Positions 23,985-32,866 of a DNA stretch of 64,000 nucleotides are shown one piece after another. Every line of letters begins with the position of its first letter. Within the stretch, counting starts at the first letter, position 1. This DNA is from Pseudoduganella umbonata (GTDB taxonomy: Bacteria; Pseudomonadota; Gammaproteobacteria; Burkholderiales; Burkholderiaceae_D). The notes below the pieces were generated by a model, which saw nothing but the letters and a program-made list of their open reading frames with translations, searched no databases and had not been told where the DNA came from. Location of the stretch: NCBI RefSeq assembly GCF_014192225.1, contig NZ_JACHXS010000017.1:1-64000 (forward strand), in the 5' to 3' direction. The position numbers were made by a program, and so were the translations under genes.

Positions 23985-25413
23985 GCTCCGGGCCGGCGGG
24001 CACGCCGGCCAGCTTGCGGACCAGCCACGTCAGGCCGTCGAACGGCCGCGAGGCGATCGCCAGCTGCGCGGCCATCCCGCGCCGTGCCAGCACGCGCTCG
24101 GCCGCCATGAAGCCCGATTTCACCGCGCTCTCCATCGTGCACGGCAGGTGCGTCTGCACCCAGTCGCCGGCCAGCACCAGGCCCGGGACCGGGCTTTCCG
24201 GCGCCGGCCGCGCCGTTTCGAATCCCGTCACCGGGCACGGGATCGCCATCGGCACGCGGTGCACGCGCGCATGCACCAGGCGCGCGTGCGCCGCTTCCGG
24301 CGCCCCCTCGACCAGTTCGCGCAGCGTGGCCTGCACGATGTCGTCGTCGCTCAGGCGATGGGCGCGGTGGCTGTAGATGATGTTCGAGCAGACCACCGTG
24401 GCCCTGCCCTGCCAGCCGGCGCGGATCTGGCGCAAATCGTAGAAATCGTAATTGAGCCGCCCGGCCGAATACAGGTGCGACCAGAAACGCTCGACGCGGA
24501 ACTGGCGGTCGAACCACAGGTAGACGCATACATACGGGCTCGGCTCGAAGGCGTCCAGCTGGCGGAATGGCGCCATCGCACGCCATGCGGGCGGCACGAT
24601 GGTCTTCAGCGCGGTGGGCGGCAGCGCGCTGACGACGTCGCCGGCGATGCGCGTGCCGTCCGCCAGCACGATGCCTTCGACGCGCTCGCCGCCGACGAAG
24701 CCGGCCACCGGCGCGTCCACCGACACCGCGCCGCCCGCCGCCACGATGGCCTGCGTGGCCTGGGTGGCGTACAGCTCGGCCAGGCCGACGGCGCCGAAGC
24801 CGAAGTGCAGGCCGCGGTAATTGCTCAACAGCGCGTGGATGCGCAGCAGTGACGCGGCCGAACAGCGCTCAAGCGGCAGGTTGGTCACCACCATCGCGGC
24901 GAACCGCCACCACCAGTCGATCATCCGCTCGCTGACACCCTTGTCGCGCAGGAACTGCTCGGCGCTGATGCCGTCGAGCCGGGCCACGTCCGCTTCGTGG
25001 AAGGTGATGCCGCTCCAGGCCAGGCGCGCCATCGACAGGTTGTCGAGCATCGTCAGGCCGGGTGCCGGCAACGCGCTCGGCACCAGGCTCAGCGGAGGCG
25101 GCAGCGGCGCGTGCCGCAGGTGCACCGGGCGCGGCTTGCTGGCCAGCGCCAGCACCTTGCGCGGCTGCCAGGTGATCAGCTGCGCAGTGCCGAGGCGCCG
25201 CAGGAATGCCAGCATGTTGTGGTATTCGGAATGGAAGATGTGCGGGCCGATGTCGACCGTGTCGCCGGTGACCTCGTCGCGCCAGCTGGCGGCGCGCCCG
25301 CCCAGCCGTTCGCCGGCCTCGAACACGCGGCAGCGCAGGCCGCGGTCGGCCAGCGCCACGCCGCACGCCAGGCCGGCCAGGCCGCCACCGATGATCAGTA
25401 CGTCTTCAGCCAC
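23968..25413 (-). CDS. FAD-dependent oxidoreductase, HpnE/carotene-desaturase-like
   Basis: A 481-residue flavoprotein with an N-terminal dinucleotide-binding motif (VLIIGGGLAGLACGVALADRG) and C-terminal FAD motif LVLAGDWVQTHLPCTMESAV. The overall pattern is that of hydroxysqualene dehydroxylase HpnE and plant-type zeta-carotene desaturases. No hpnC/hpnD neighbours are present, so the substrate (squalene precursor, carotenoid or other lipid) is open. The start is GTG 25413, with GGGAG six bases upstream and the family N-terminus beginning right there; the longer upstream frame is not conserved-looking. Confidence 0.75.
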   Translation of the reverse strand: MAEDVLIIGGGLAGLACGVALADRGLRCRVFEAGERLGGRAASWRDEVTGDTVDIGPHIFHSEYHNMLAFLRRLGTAQLITWQPRKVLALASKPRPVHLRHAPLPPPLSLVPSALPAPGLTMLDNLSMARLAWSGITFHEADVARLDGISAEQFLRDKGVSERMIDWWWRFAAMVVTNLPLERCSAASLLRIHALLSNYRGLHFGFGAVGLAELYATQATQAIVAAGGAVSVDAPVAGFVGGERVEGIVLADGTRIAGDVVSALPPTALKTIVPPAWRAMAPFRQLDAFEPSPYVCVYLWFDRQFRVERFWSHLYSAGRLNYDFYDLRQIRAGWQGRATVVCSNIIYSHRAHRLSDDDIVQATLRELVEGAPEAAHARLVHARVHRVPMAIPCPVTGFETARPAPESPVPGLVLAGDWVQTHLPCTMESAVKSGFMAAERVLARRGMAAQLAIASRPFDGLTWLVRKLAGVPAGPELTARS

Positions 25414-25625
25414 CAGCTCTCCCGTTTTCCGAACGGGCCGATGATAGGCGACCGCCGCGGCGGGCAATGTGCGGCGGCGAACGCAAGCGCCGATGTCGCG
25501 CACGCGCGATTCGCCACGTTAACCGTGCAACGCTTGTTTTTTTTACATGGTAATCTTGCCACGTCGCCCGGCATCCGGAGCCACAAGCGGCATTGCAGAT
25601 CAACCTAAAAATCCAAGTGAGCGTG

Positions 25626-26780
25626 ATGACAAAGAACGTAGCTATTGTCGGGGCAGGCTTCTCCGGCGCGGTAATCGCGCACCAGCTCGCAAAAGCGGGC
25701 TACCAAGTCGAAGTGTTCGAATCACGATCCCATATCGCGGGCAACTGCCATTCCGAGCGCGATGCAGAAACCAATGTGCTGGTCCATGTCTATGGCCCGC
25801 ACATCTTCCACACCGATAACGAGCGGGTATGGAAATTCGTCAACGAGTTTTCCCAGTTCATGCCGTACGTGAACCGCGTGAAGGCGATCACGAACAACCG
25901 CGTGTTCACGCTGCCGATCAACCTGCTGACGATCAACCAGTTCTTCAACAAGACGTTCCGGCCGGCCGAGGCGCAGGAATTCCTTGCCTCGCTGGGCGAC
26001 AAGTCGATCGAGAACCCGGTCACCTTCGAAGACCAGGCGCTGCGCTTCGTCGGCCGCGAACTGTATGAAGCGTTCTTCAAGACGTACACCGTGAAGCAGT
26101 GGGGCCTGCAGCCGACCGAACTGCCCGCCAGCATCCTGAAGCGGCTGCCGGTGCGCTTCAACTACGACGACAACTATTTCAGCCACAAGTACCAGGGCAT
26201 GCCGAAGGACGGCTACACCGCCATCGTCGAAAAGATCCTCGACGTGCCGGGCATTACCGTGCACCTGAACACCGCGTTCAGCCCGGAACAGAAAGGCGAC
26301 TACAGCCACGTGTTCTACAGCGGCCCGATCGACGCGTGGTTCGGCCACCGCGAAGGCCGCCTGCCGTACCGCACGCTGGACTTCGAAGTGCATCGCGACC
26401 AGGGCGACTACCAGGGCAATGCGGTGATCAACTACTGCGACAATGCGCAGCGCTACACGCGCATCACCGAGCACAAGCACTTCTCGCCGTGGGAACAGCA
26501 CGAAGGCACCGTCTGCTACTTCGAGTACAGCCGGCAGTGCGAAGAGAAGGACACGCCGTACTACCCGATCCGCCTGGCGCGCGACAAGGTGCAGCTGGAA
26601 AAATACGTGCGGCTGGCGAACGACGAACCGAACGTGACCTTCATCGGCCGCCTCGGCACCTACCGCTACCTCGACATGGACGTGACGATCGACGAGGCGC
26701 TGCGCACGGCCGACAAGTTCCTCGAATCCGCGGCCGACAAGGCGCAGATGCCGGCGTTCGTCATCAATCCGCTGGGCTGA
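25626..26780 (+). CDS. glf: UDP-galactopyranose mutase
   Basis: A 384-residue flavoenzyme that interconverts UDP-galactopyranose and UDP-galactofuranose, a precursor for surface polysaccharides. The FAD-binding motif VAIVGAGFSGAVIAHQL, the HVYGPHIFHT loop, TVKQWG, and YYPIRLARDK are all typical, and length matches the family (367-390). ATG 25626 is used; an in-frame TTG 33 bases upstream is unlikely. No glycosyltransferase cluster is adjacent. The 212 bp upstream include an AT-rich stretch (25531-25558) that could carry its promoter. Confidence 0.93.
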   Translation: MTKNVAIVGAGFSGAVIAHQLAKAGYQVEVFESRSHIAGNCHSERDAETNVLVHVYGPHIFHTDNERVWKFVNEFSQFMPYVNRVKAITNNRVFTLPINLLTINQFFNKTFRPAEAQEFLASLGDKSIENPVTFEDQALRFVGRELYEAFFKTYTVKQWGLQPTELPASILKRLPVRFNYDDNYFSHKYQGMPKDGYTAIVEKILDVPGITVHLNTAFSPEQKGDYSHVFYSGPIDAWFGHREGRLPYRTLDFEVHRDQGDYQGNAVINYCDNAQRYTRITEHKHFSPWEQHEGTVCYFEYSRQCEEKDTPYYPIRLARDKVQLEKYVRLANDEPNVTFIGRLGTYRYLDMDVTIDEALRTADKFLESAADKAQMPAFVINPLG

Positions 26781-26885
26781 CCGCAGGACTGACAGTCACG
26801 CCGCACCGGCAAACGGCGGTGGCAGGCCTCTTCACGGGGCTTGCCGCCGCTTTGCTTTGGGCGCCCGATTCTTCCTGCATCCGCT

Positions 26886-26912
26886 GAAACAATAGAAACA
26901 ACCGAAACAATA
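26886..26912. repeat. Three 9-bp tandem repeats upstream of the DUF4132 gene
   Basis: GAAACAATA, GAAACAACC and GAAACAATA follow one another, low in GC compared with their surroundings. They sit 74 bp before the chosen ATG of the large DUF4132-type gene and could mark its control region. Confidence 0.5.
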
Positions 26913-26986
26913 GCGTCGTGACAATCGGCGAGAATGTACGCGGCCTGCATCCGTCACAATCACGGGTCCACCCGACCGGACCGCCG

Positions 26987-29074
26987 ATGACTACCTTCGC
27001 CGAACTGCATGCCCGCCTTGCCGGCCCCTTTCCCGACCACGAACGCTTCACCGGCCCGCCGGTCGACATCGAAGGGCTGGCGCCGGACGAGCTGGGCAAG
27101 CTCTGGCCACTGCTGCAGCCGGCGGCGCGAGCCCGGGACGGCGATCCGGCCCGCTTCCAGCTGGCGCACGATGTACTGGCCCAGGCACGCAAGCTGGGGC
27201 TGGCGCCGCGCCTCGACGCCGCCCTGCTGATCGCCACGCTGCGCGCACTGCCGCCAAAGGACCGGACCACGCCGGGCACCTATTTCGACGATTTCGACTG
27301 GCTCGTCGCACAGGTCGGCCATCTTGCCGCCGTGCCCGCTTCCGCGGACGAAGCGGCCATGCTGGAAGCGCAGCTGGCGCTGCTGTTGCCGGCCGTCGAG
27401 CACTGGCATTACCGGCGCTACGGCATCCTGGCGATGGCCCGGGTGGCCGGCGCGCGCCGCCTGGCGGCCCGCCTGCTGGACAGCATCCGGGAACACTACG
27501 GTAATGGATTGCCGGCCCGCGAGCTGGAGGTACTCGCCAGGGCGGCACCGGCGGCGCTGATGGCGCTGGCCGGCGGCGGCGCGTTCTGGGTCCGCGGCGG
27601 CGACGAGGAAGGGCAGCCCCACCCGTCGGAAGCCATGCTTGGCGACCCGCACTACGCGGCGTTCGCGCGCGCGGCGCTGGAGGAAGCAGCGCAGGTACTG
27701 GAACGGATGCATGCCGGCGAGATACCGTACAAGGCCGACTTCTACGATTCGGACGATGGCCACGTACTGGCCCTGGCGGCACGGGTGGGGGCGCTGGGCG
27801 ACGAGCCCTGGTACCGCGCCGTCATCGGCCGCCTGCTGCCGCTTGCCTGCGTGGCCCCCACGGCCGCCCGCAGCGCCCCTTCGCAGTCGTTGACGATCGC
27901 ACTGGGCTACGTAACGGAGGCGGTGCCGACGCCCGAAGGCGTGGCCGCCCTGCGCACGGCCCTGAAGGCGGTGCGCCATGCGGGGCTGGAAAAAAAGCTG
28001 GCGCGCAACCTGAAGCCTGCCGAACGCCGGCTGGCGACCAGGCCCGAAGTGGCGCTGCGCCTGGCCGGGCTGGAACCAAAGCAGCAGCGCGCCATGCTGG
28101 CCGCCCTGCTGGAGGCATGCTTCAGCCGCCCCATCTCGCTTCCCTACCACGAGTGGCGCGAGCGGTTGCTCGGCTCCGGGGCGGCGGCCGACTTTGCGCG
28201 GACACTGGTCTGGCGCGCCGCCGGGTCCTTCATGCTGGACGAGAACGACCAGCCGGTGGATGCGCAAGGCACGCCCGTGGCGATCGCCGGCGACGCCGGC
28301 ATCGTGTTGTGGCACCCGGTGGAAGCGGATGAGCCGGAGCGCAGCGCGTGGCGCGCGCGCCTGCTGCGGCGCCAGCTGCGCCAGGCGCTGCGGCAGGCCT
28401 TTCGGGAACATTATGCGGCGGCGCCCGACGGCGAGCGCAGCGCAGCGTTTTGCGGCTATGAACTGGATGGCCGGCGCCTGATCGGCCTGGCCGGGCGCGA
28501 CGGCTGGCGCCTGGAATTCGACGGCATGGCGCGCCAGTTCGGCGACATCCGGGCAGTTTTCGACGTGGGCCGGTTGTATCCGGGCTTCAGCGGTATCGTC
28601 GCCAGCGGGCCGATCGGATTCTGGCGTGGCGCGCAGCAGGTGGCGCCGCGCGACGTGCCGCCGCGCGCATATTCCGAAGCATGCCGCGCCGTCGACCTGC
28701 TGGTCTCCGTCTCGGCCATCGCCCTGGAGACGGACGACGGGCAATCGTCCTGGCAGGCGCGTACCGACCGCCTGTTCCTTCTGCGCGACCAGGCCGGCAT
28801 CGACGGCACGCGGCGGCAGGTGCTGGAACGCGTACTGGCGGCACAGATCGCGGCCGGTACCGTGTCGCTGGAAGGATTCCATGTGCACGTTGGCGACACG
28901 AAAATCAGCCTGCGCACCGGCCGGGTATTGCGTGGCGGCGCACCGGTCGAGCTGGCGCTGAAACCGGCCTCGAAACGGCTGGGCGCGGTTCCATGGCTGC
29001 CCTACGACGAAGCGCTGCTGGAGCGGGTGGTGCACAGCGTGGGCGCACTGCTGGACGGCGCCGGCAACCGCTAA
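26987..29074 (+). CDS. Large DUF4132-type protein of unknown function
   Basis: A 695-residue, Ala/Arg/Leu-rich soluble protein. The N-terminal ~330 residues look like helical repeats. The part from about 390 to 540 resembles DUF4132 (LVWRAAGSFMLDENDQPVD, IVLWHPVEADEPERSAWRAR), and the C-terminal 110 residues (DRLFLLRDQAGIDGTRRQVL onward, with VGDTKISLRTGRVLRGG) resemble the domain that often follows it in MolR/WGR-linked proteins. No catalytic motif is seen. ATG 26987 is preferred to a GTG at 26918; neither has a strong ribosome site. Domain calls come from pattern memory and need a profile search. Confidence 0.6.
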   Translation: MTTFAELHARLAGPFPDHERFTGPPVDIEGLAPDELGKLWPLLQPAARARDGDPARFQLAHDVLAQARKLGLAPRLDAALLIATLRALPPKDRTTPGTYFDDFDWLVAQVGHLAAVPASADEAAMLEAQLALLLPAVEHWHYRRYGILAMARVAGARRLAARLLDSIREHYGNGLPARELEVLARAAPAALMALAGGGAFWVRGGDEEGQPHPSEAMLGDPHYAAFARAALEEAAQVLERMHAGEIPYKADFYDSDDGHVLALAARVGALGDEPWYRAVIGRLLPLACVAPTAARSAPSQSLTIALGYVTEAVPTPEGVAALRTALKAVRHAGLEKKLARNLKPAERRLATRPEVALRLAGLEPKQQRAMLAALLEACFSRPISLPYHEWRERLLGSGAAADFARTLVWRAAGSFMLDENDQPVDAQGTPVAIAGDAGIVLWHPVEADEPERSAWRARLLRRQLRQALRQAFREHYAAAPDGERSAAFCGYELDGRRLIGLAGRDGWRLEFDGMARQFGDIRAVFDVGRLYPGFSGIVASGPIGFWRGAQQVAPRDVPPRAYSEACRAVDLLVSVSAIALETDDGQSSWQARTDRLFLLRDQAGIDGTRRQVLERVLAAQIAAGTVSLEGFHVHVGDTKISLRTGRVLRGGAPVELALKPASKRLGAVPWLPYDEALLERVVHSVGALLDGAGNR

Positions 29075-29125
29075 GCTCCGCGGACCGCCCCCCCCGGCCG
29101 TCACGCCGGCATTTGCGCCTTTTTA

Positions 29126-29154
29126 CTTAGGATGCTAAACTTTCGCATCCTAAG
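29126..29154. promoter_or_regulatory. MarR-type operator upstream of the efflux operon
   Basis: CTTAGGATGC and GCATCCTAAG form a perfect 10-bp inverted repeat around a 9-bp spacer, ending 13 bp before the MarR start codon. MarR proteins bind such palindromes as dimers and usually repress their own operon. The AT-rich spacing suggests that it overlaps the promoter. Confidence 0.7.
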
Positions 29155-29167
29155 CTAAAACGCCGCC

Positions 29168-29617
29168 ATGACCGACCTCGACAAGACCCTGATGTCCCTT
29201 ACCCACACGCTGATCCATGCGGCGCGGGCGTACAAGGCGGCGGCGGACCGGGTGGCCGGCAATTTCTCGCTGTCCCATGCCAGCGGCTGGCCGGTCGTGA
29301 TGATCGCCCGCCTCGGCGATGGCGTGCGGCCGGGCACGGTGGCCGAGGCGCTCGGCGTCGAGCCGCCGTCGCTGGTGCGCATCGTCGACCAGCTGGTCGC
29401 GGCCGGCCTCGTGACGCGGCAGGACGATCCGGCCGACCGGCGCGCGAAAACGCTGCATCTGACCGCCGAAGGCCGCCACTGCGCGGCCCAGCTGGAAGAA
29501 TTGCTGCTGCCGTTCCGGCGCGAACTGTTCGGCGACCTGCCGCAGGCCGACATCGAAGCCTGCGTGCGCGTACTGACGCGGCTGGATGCGGCGCTGGCCG
29601 CCCGCGCGAAAGGCTGA
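29168..29617 (+). CDS. MarR family regulator of the FUSC efflux operon
   Basis: A 149-residue MarR-type winged-helix protein: recognition region GTVAEALGVEPPSLVRIVDQ (about 59-78) and wing with RQDDPADRRAKTLHLTAEG. It is the first gene of a five-gene operon; the FUSC gene starts six bases after its stop codon. A perfect palindrome lies just upstream, so autorepression relieved by an aromatic acid ligand is the likely mode. The ribosome site is weak. Confidence 0.88.
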   Translation: MTDLDKTLMSLTHTLIHAARAYKAAADRVAGNFSLSHASGWPVVMIARLGDGVRPGTVAEALGVEPPSLVRIVDQLVAAGLVTRQDDPADRRAKTLHLTAEGRHCAAQLEELLLPFRRELFGDLPQADIEACVRVLTRLDAALAARAKG

Positions 29618-29623
29618 GCGGCG

Positions 29624-31720
29624 ATGTTGCCGGCATACCCGCAGCCGCGCGAGCTGCTGTTCTCGGCAAAGTGTTTTGCCGCGTCGATGCTGGCGCTGTA
29701 CGTGTCGATGGCGGCCGGCCTGCCCCGCCCGTTCTGGGCCATGATGACGGCCTACATCGTGGCCAGTCCGCTGGCCGGCGCGGTGCGTTCGAAGGCGATT
29801 TTCCGGGTGTGCGGCACGCTGGCCGGCTCGGCGGCCACGGTGGCGCTGGTGCCGAACCTGGCCAATGCGCCGGAACTGCTGTCGCTGGCGCTGGCGTGCT
29901 GGGTGGCGGCATGCCTGTACGTGTCGCTGCTCGACCGCACACCCCGTTCCTATATCTTCATGCTGGCCGGCTATACGGCCGGCCTGATCGGTTTTCCGGC
30001 GGTGGCCGATCCGGCCTCCGTGTTCGATACGGCGATTGCCCGCGTCGAGGAGATCGGTATCGGCATCCTGTCGGCCACGCTGGTCCACTCGCTGGTGTTC
30101 CCGCAGGGCGTCGGCCCGGCGCTGCTGGGCCGCCTGGACCGCGCGATCGGCGACGCGCGGCGCTGGATGCTGGAAGCGGTGCATTCGGTGCAACCTGGCG
30201 CCGGCGGCCAGCATGGTCCCGCCACTCGCGACACCCACGTGCGCCTGGCCCTCGCCGCCGAGATCAGCGACATGCGCATCATGTCCACCCACCTGCCGTT
30301 CGACACCTCGCACCTGCGCTGGACCGGCGCGATGGTGCACGCGCTGCACGACCGGCTGGCCGTGATGGTGCCGCTCTTGCTGGCCGTCGAGGACCGCCTG
30401 CAGGCGCTGGCGGAGGACGGGCCGGTGGAGCCGGCATGGCAGGCGATGCTCGATGACGTGGCGCAGTGGATCGGCGAAGGCCGGGCCGCCGACCCGGCAC
30501 GCGCTGCGGCGCTGCGCGCGCGGCTCGATGCGCTGGCCCCGCCGCTGGCGCCCGATGCCGCATGGCGCACCATCCTCCAGGTGAACCTGGCGCAGCGGCT
30601 CGCGGCGCTGGTCAGGGCGTGCCAGGAGAGCCTGGAACTGCGCGACAGCATCGACGCCGTGATGCATGGCGAGCCGCCGTCCGCTCCGCCGCACCTGACG
30701 CCGTCGGTCCTGCACCGCGACCACGGCATGGCGCTGCGCTCGGCGCTGGCGGCGGCGATCGCCATCCTGGCCTGCTGCGCGTTCTGGATCCTGACCGGCT
30801 GGCCGGCCGGCGCCGCTGCGCCGATGCTGGCCGGCGTGGCCTGCTGCTTCTTCGCGACGATGGACGATCCGGTTCCCGCCATCACCGGCTTCGTCAAGTA
30901 CACGCTGTGGTCGGTGCCGGTCTCGGCGTTCTACATCCTCGTCGTGCTGCCGGCCGTGCACAGCTACGAAATGCTGGTGCTGACGCTGGCGCCGGTGTTC
31001 CTGCTGCTCGGCGTGTACATGGCGCGCCCCGCCACCTACGGCAACGCGCTCACGTTCGTGATCGGCATCGCCAGCACGCTGGCCCTGCAGGACACCAACC
31101 AGCTGGACATGGCATCGTTCGCCAACGGCCTGCTGGCGCAGCTGGCCGGCTACATCGCCGCGGCGCTGGTCACCCGCACCATCCGCACCGTGGATGCGCC
31201 GTGGATGGCGCGCCGCATGTTGAAACGCGCCCGCGCCGAACTGGTACAGCTGGCCCGCGCACCGCGCGCGCCGGCGCTGCTGGAAGTTTCCGCCCGCGTG
31301 GTCGACCGGGTGGCGCTGCTGATGCCCCGGCTGGCGCTGGCGAAAGCGGCGCCGGAGGTACGCGCCGCCGCGCTGGAAAATATCCGCGAACTGCGCGTGG
31401 GCCTGCACATCGCCCAGCTGCGCGGCCTGGCGCCGCAGCTCGAACCGCGCGGCGTGCCGCTGGCCGCCCTGCTGCAGCAGCTGGCCGCGCATTTCGCGGG
31501 TGCTTCCGCGGCACGGACCGGCTCCGGATCCTCCGCCGCTCACGGCCTGCTGGCGCAGCTCGATGCGACGCTGCGCGCCGTCTGCCGGTCGGCCGGCGGC
31601 CAGGGCGATGGCAAAGAGCAGGCCACGGCGGCGGCCGCGCTGGCCAGCATGCGCCGCGACCTGTTCCCGCACGCGGCGTCCTATCAACCGTTTTCCGATC
31701 CATCAACCACGTCCCGATGA
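29624..31720 (+). CDS. FUSC family inner-membrane exporter (fusaric/aromatic acid resistance)
   Basis: A 698-residue membrane protein of the FUSC/AaeB type: an N-terminal block of about five helices (about 12-160, starting LLFSAKCFAASMLALYVSM), a large cytosolic middle domain (about 165-360), and a second helical block (about 368-525, with ILACCAFWILTGWPAG), then a C-terminal cytosolic tail. Together with DUF1656, HlyD and NodT proteins encoded next, it forms a tripartite pump for aromatic carboxylic acids such as fusaric acid or p-hydroxybenzoate. Its stop codon overlaps the next start as ATGA. Confidence 0.88.
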   Translation: MLPAYPQPRELLFSAKCFAASMLALYVSMAAGLPRPFWAMMTAYIVASPLAGAVRSKAIFRVCGTLAGSAATVALVPNLANAPELLSLALACWVAACLYVSLLDRTPRSYIFMLAGYTAGLIGFPAVADPASVFDTAIARVEEIGIGILSATLVHSLVFPQGVGPALLGRLDRAIGDARRWMLEAVHSVQPGAGGQHGPATRDTHVRLALAAEISDMRIMSTHLPFDTSHLRWTGAMVHALHDRLAVMVPLLLAVEDRLQALAEDGPVEPAWQAMLDDVAQWIGEGRAADPARAAALRARLDALAPPLAPDAAWRTILQVNLAQRLAALVRACQESLELRDSIDAVMHGEPPSAPPHLTPSVLHRDHGMALRSALAAAIAILACCAFWILTGWPAGAAAPMLAGVACCFFATMDDPVPAITGFVKYTLWSVPVSAFYILVVLPAVHSYEMLVLTLAPVFLLLGVYMARPATYGNALTFVIGIASTLALQDTNQLDMASFANGLLAQLAGYIAAALVTRTIRTVDAPWMARRMLKRARAELVQLARAPRAPALLEVSARVVDRVALLMPRLALAKAAPEVRAAALENIRELRVGLHIAQLRGLAPQLEPRGVPLAALLQQLAAHFAGASAARTGSGSSAAHGLLAQLDATLRAVCRSAGGQGDGKEQATAAAALASMRRDLFPHAASYQPFSDPSTTSR

Positions 31721-31935
31721 TCCCGATGAGCGCTGAAATCAGCCTGCACGGCCTGTACGTGCCCACCCTTCTCCTGCTGGCGCTGGCCGCGCTGGCCTGT
31801 ACCCGCGTGCTCGGCAAGCTGCTGCTGCGGCTGGGCTTCTACCGGCTGGTATGGCATCCCGCCCTGTTCGACTTCGCGCTGTTCGGCATCCTGCTGGGCA
31901 GCTTCTCCCTGCTGGTGAACCGCTATGGCTACTGA
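31717..31935 (+). CDS. DUF1656 small membrane protein (AaeX-like)
   Basis: A 72-residue protein with two predicted membrane helices and the family pattern AEISLHGLYVPTLLLLALAA and RLVWHPALFDFALFG. DUF1656 proteins are regular partners of FUSC and HlyD subunits, but their role in the pump is not settled. ATG 31717 overlaps the FUSC stop (ATGA); ATG 31726 is an equally possible start. The end overlaps the HlyD gene by 11 bp. Confidence 0.8.
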   Translation: MIPMSAEISLHGLYVPTLLLLALAALACTRVLGKLLLRLGFYRLVWHPALFDFALFGILLGSFSLLVNRYGY

Positions 31936-32857
31936 ATCGACCGTTAAATCCTCCGCGCTGGCCCTGGCGCGCTTTCTCGTCACGATGGCCGCGCTGGCGG
32001 CCGCCGCCTTCCTCGGCTGGCGCCTGTGGCAGCACTACGAGGTGGAGCCCTGGACGCGCGACGGCCGCGTCAAGGCCGACGTCGTACAGGTGGCGCCGGA
32101 CGTCACCGGGCAGGTCACGCGCGTGCTGGTGCACGACAACCAGCAGGTCAAGGCCGGCGACGTGCTGTTCGAGATCGACACCGCGCGCTTCGCGCTGGCC
32201 TTGCGGCAGGCCGAGGCGGCCGTGCAGGCGCAGCGCGTGGCCCTTGCCCAGGCCGGCAGGGACGCGCGCCGCAATGCCGAACTGTCCGACCTGGTGGCGC
32301 AGGAAGTGCGCGAGCAGTCCTCGAGCCGGGTCGAGGAACTGCGCGCCGCGCTGGCCCAGGCATTCGTCAGCCGCGACGTGGCGAAACTGAATCTTGAGCG
32401 CACCCGCGTCGTCTCCACCGTCAACGGCACCGTCACCAACCTGGACCTGCGGGCCGGCGCCTATGTGACGGCGGGCCATGCGGTGATGGCGCTGGTCGAC
32501 CGCGATTCGTTCTATGTGGAAGGCTATTTCGAGGAAACCAAGCTGGGCGCGATCGGCATCGGCGCCCCGGTGCTGGTAACGCCGATGGGCGCCTCGCAGG
32601 TGCTGCGCGGCCGCGTCGAGAGCTTCGCCGGCGGCATCGCGGACCGCGACCGCAGCACGTCGGCCAACCTGCTGTCGAACGTCAACCCCACGTTCAACTG
32701 GGTGCGGCTGGCGCAGCGCATTCCGGTGCGCGTCAAGCTCGACGCGCTGCCGGCCGGCATCCGCCTCGTCGCGGGCCAGACCGTCACGGTCGATGTCCGC
32801 GCCCCTGACGCCGTCGCCGAACGCCGCATAACCCCGGCGCGCGCCACGCATTCCTGA
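31925..32857 (+). CDS. HlyD/EmrA-type periplasmic adaptor of the FUSC pump
   Basis: A 310-residue membrane fusion protein. One N-terminal membrane helix (about 13-34) is followed by biotinyl-lipoyl-like halves (VAPDVTGQVTRVLVHDNQQV and STVNGTVTNLDLRAGAYV), a short coiled-coil hairpin (about 90-155) and a beta-barrel region with FYVEGYFEETKLG. It links the inner-membrane FUSC protein with the NodT channel. The start lies inside the DUF1656 gene, so translation is coupled. Confidence 0.9.
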   Translation: MATESTVKSSALALARFLVTMAALAAAAFLGWRLWQHYEVEPWTRDGRVKADVVQVAPDVTGQVTRVLVHDNQQVKAGDVLFEIDTARFALALRQAEAAVQAQRVALAQAGRDARRNAELSDLVAQEVREQSSSRVEELRAALAQAFVSRDVAKLNLERTRVVSTVNGTVTNLDLRAGAYVTAGHAVMALVDRDSFYVEGYFEETKLGAIGIGAPVLVTPMGASQVLRGRVESFAGGIADRDRSTSANLLSNVNPTFNWVRLAQRIPVRVKLDALPAGIRLVAGQTVTVDVRAPDAVAERRITPARATHS

Positions 32858-32866
32858 GGAGGACTG

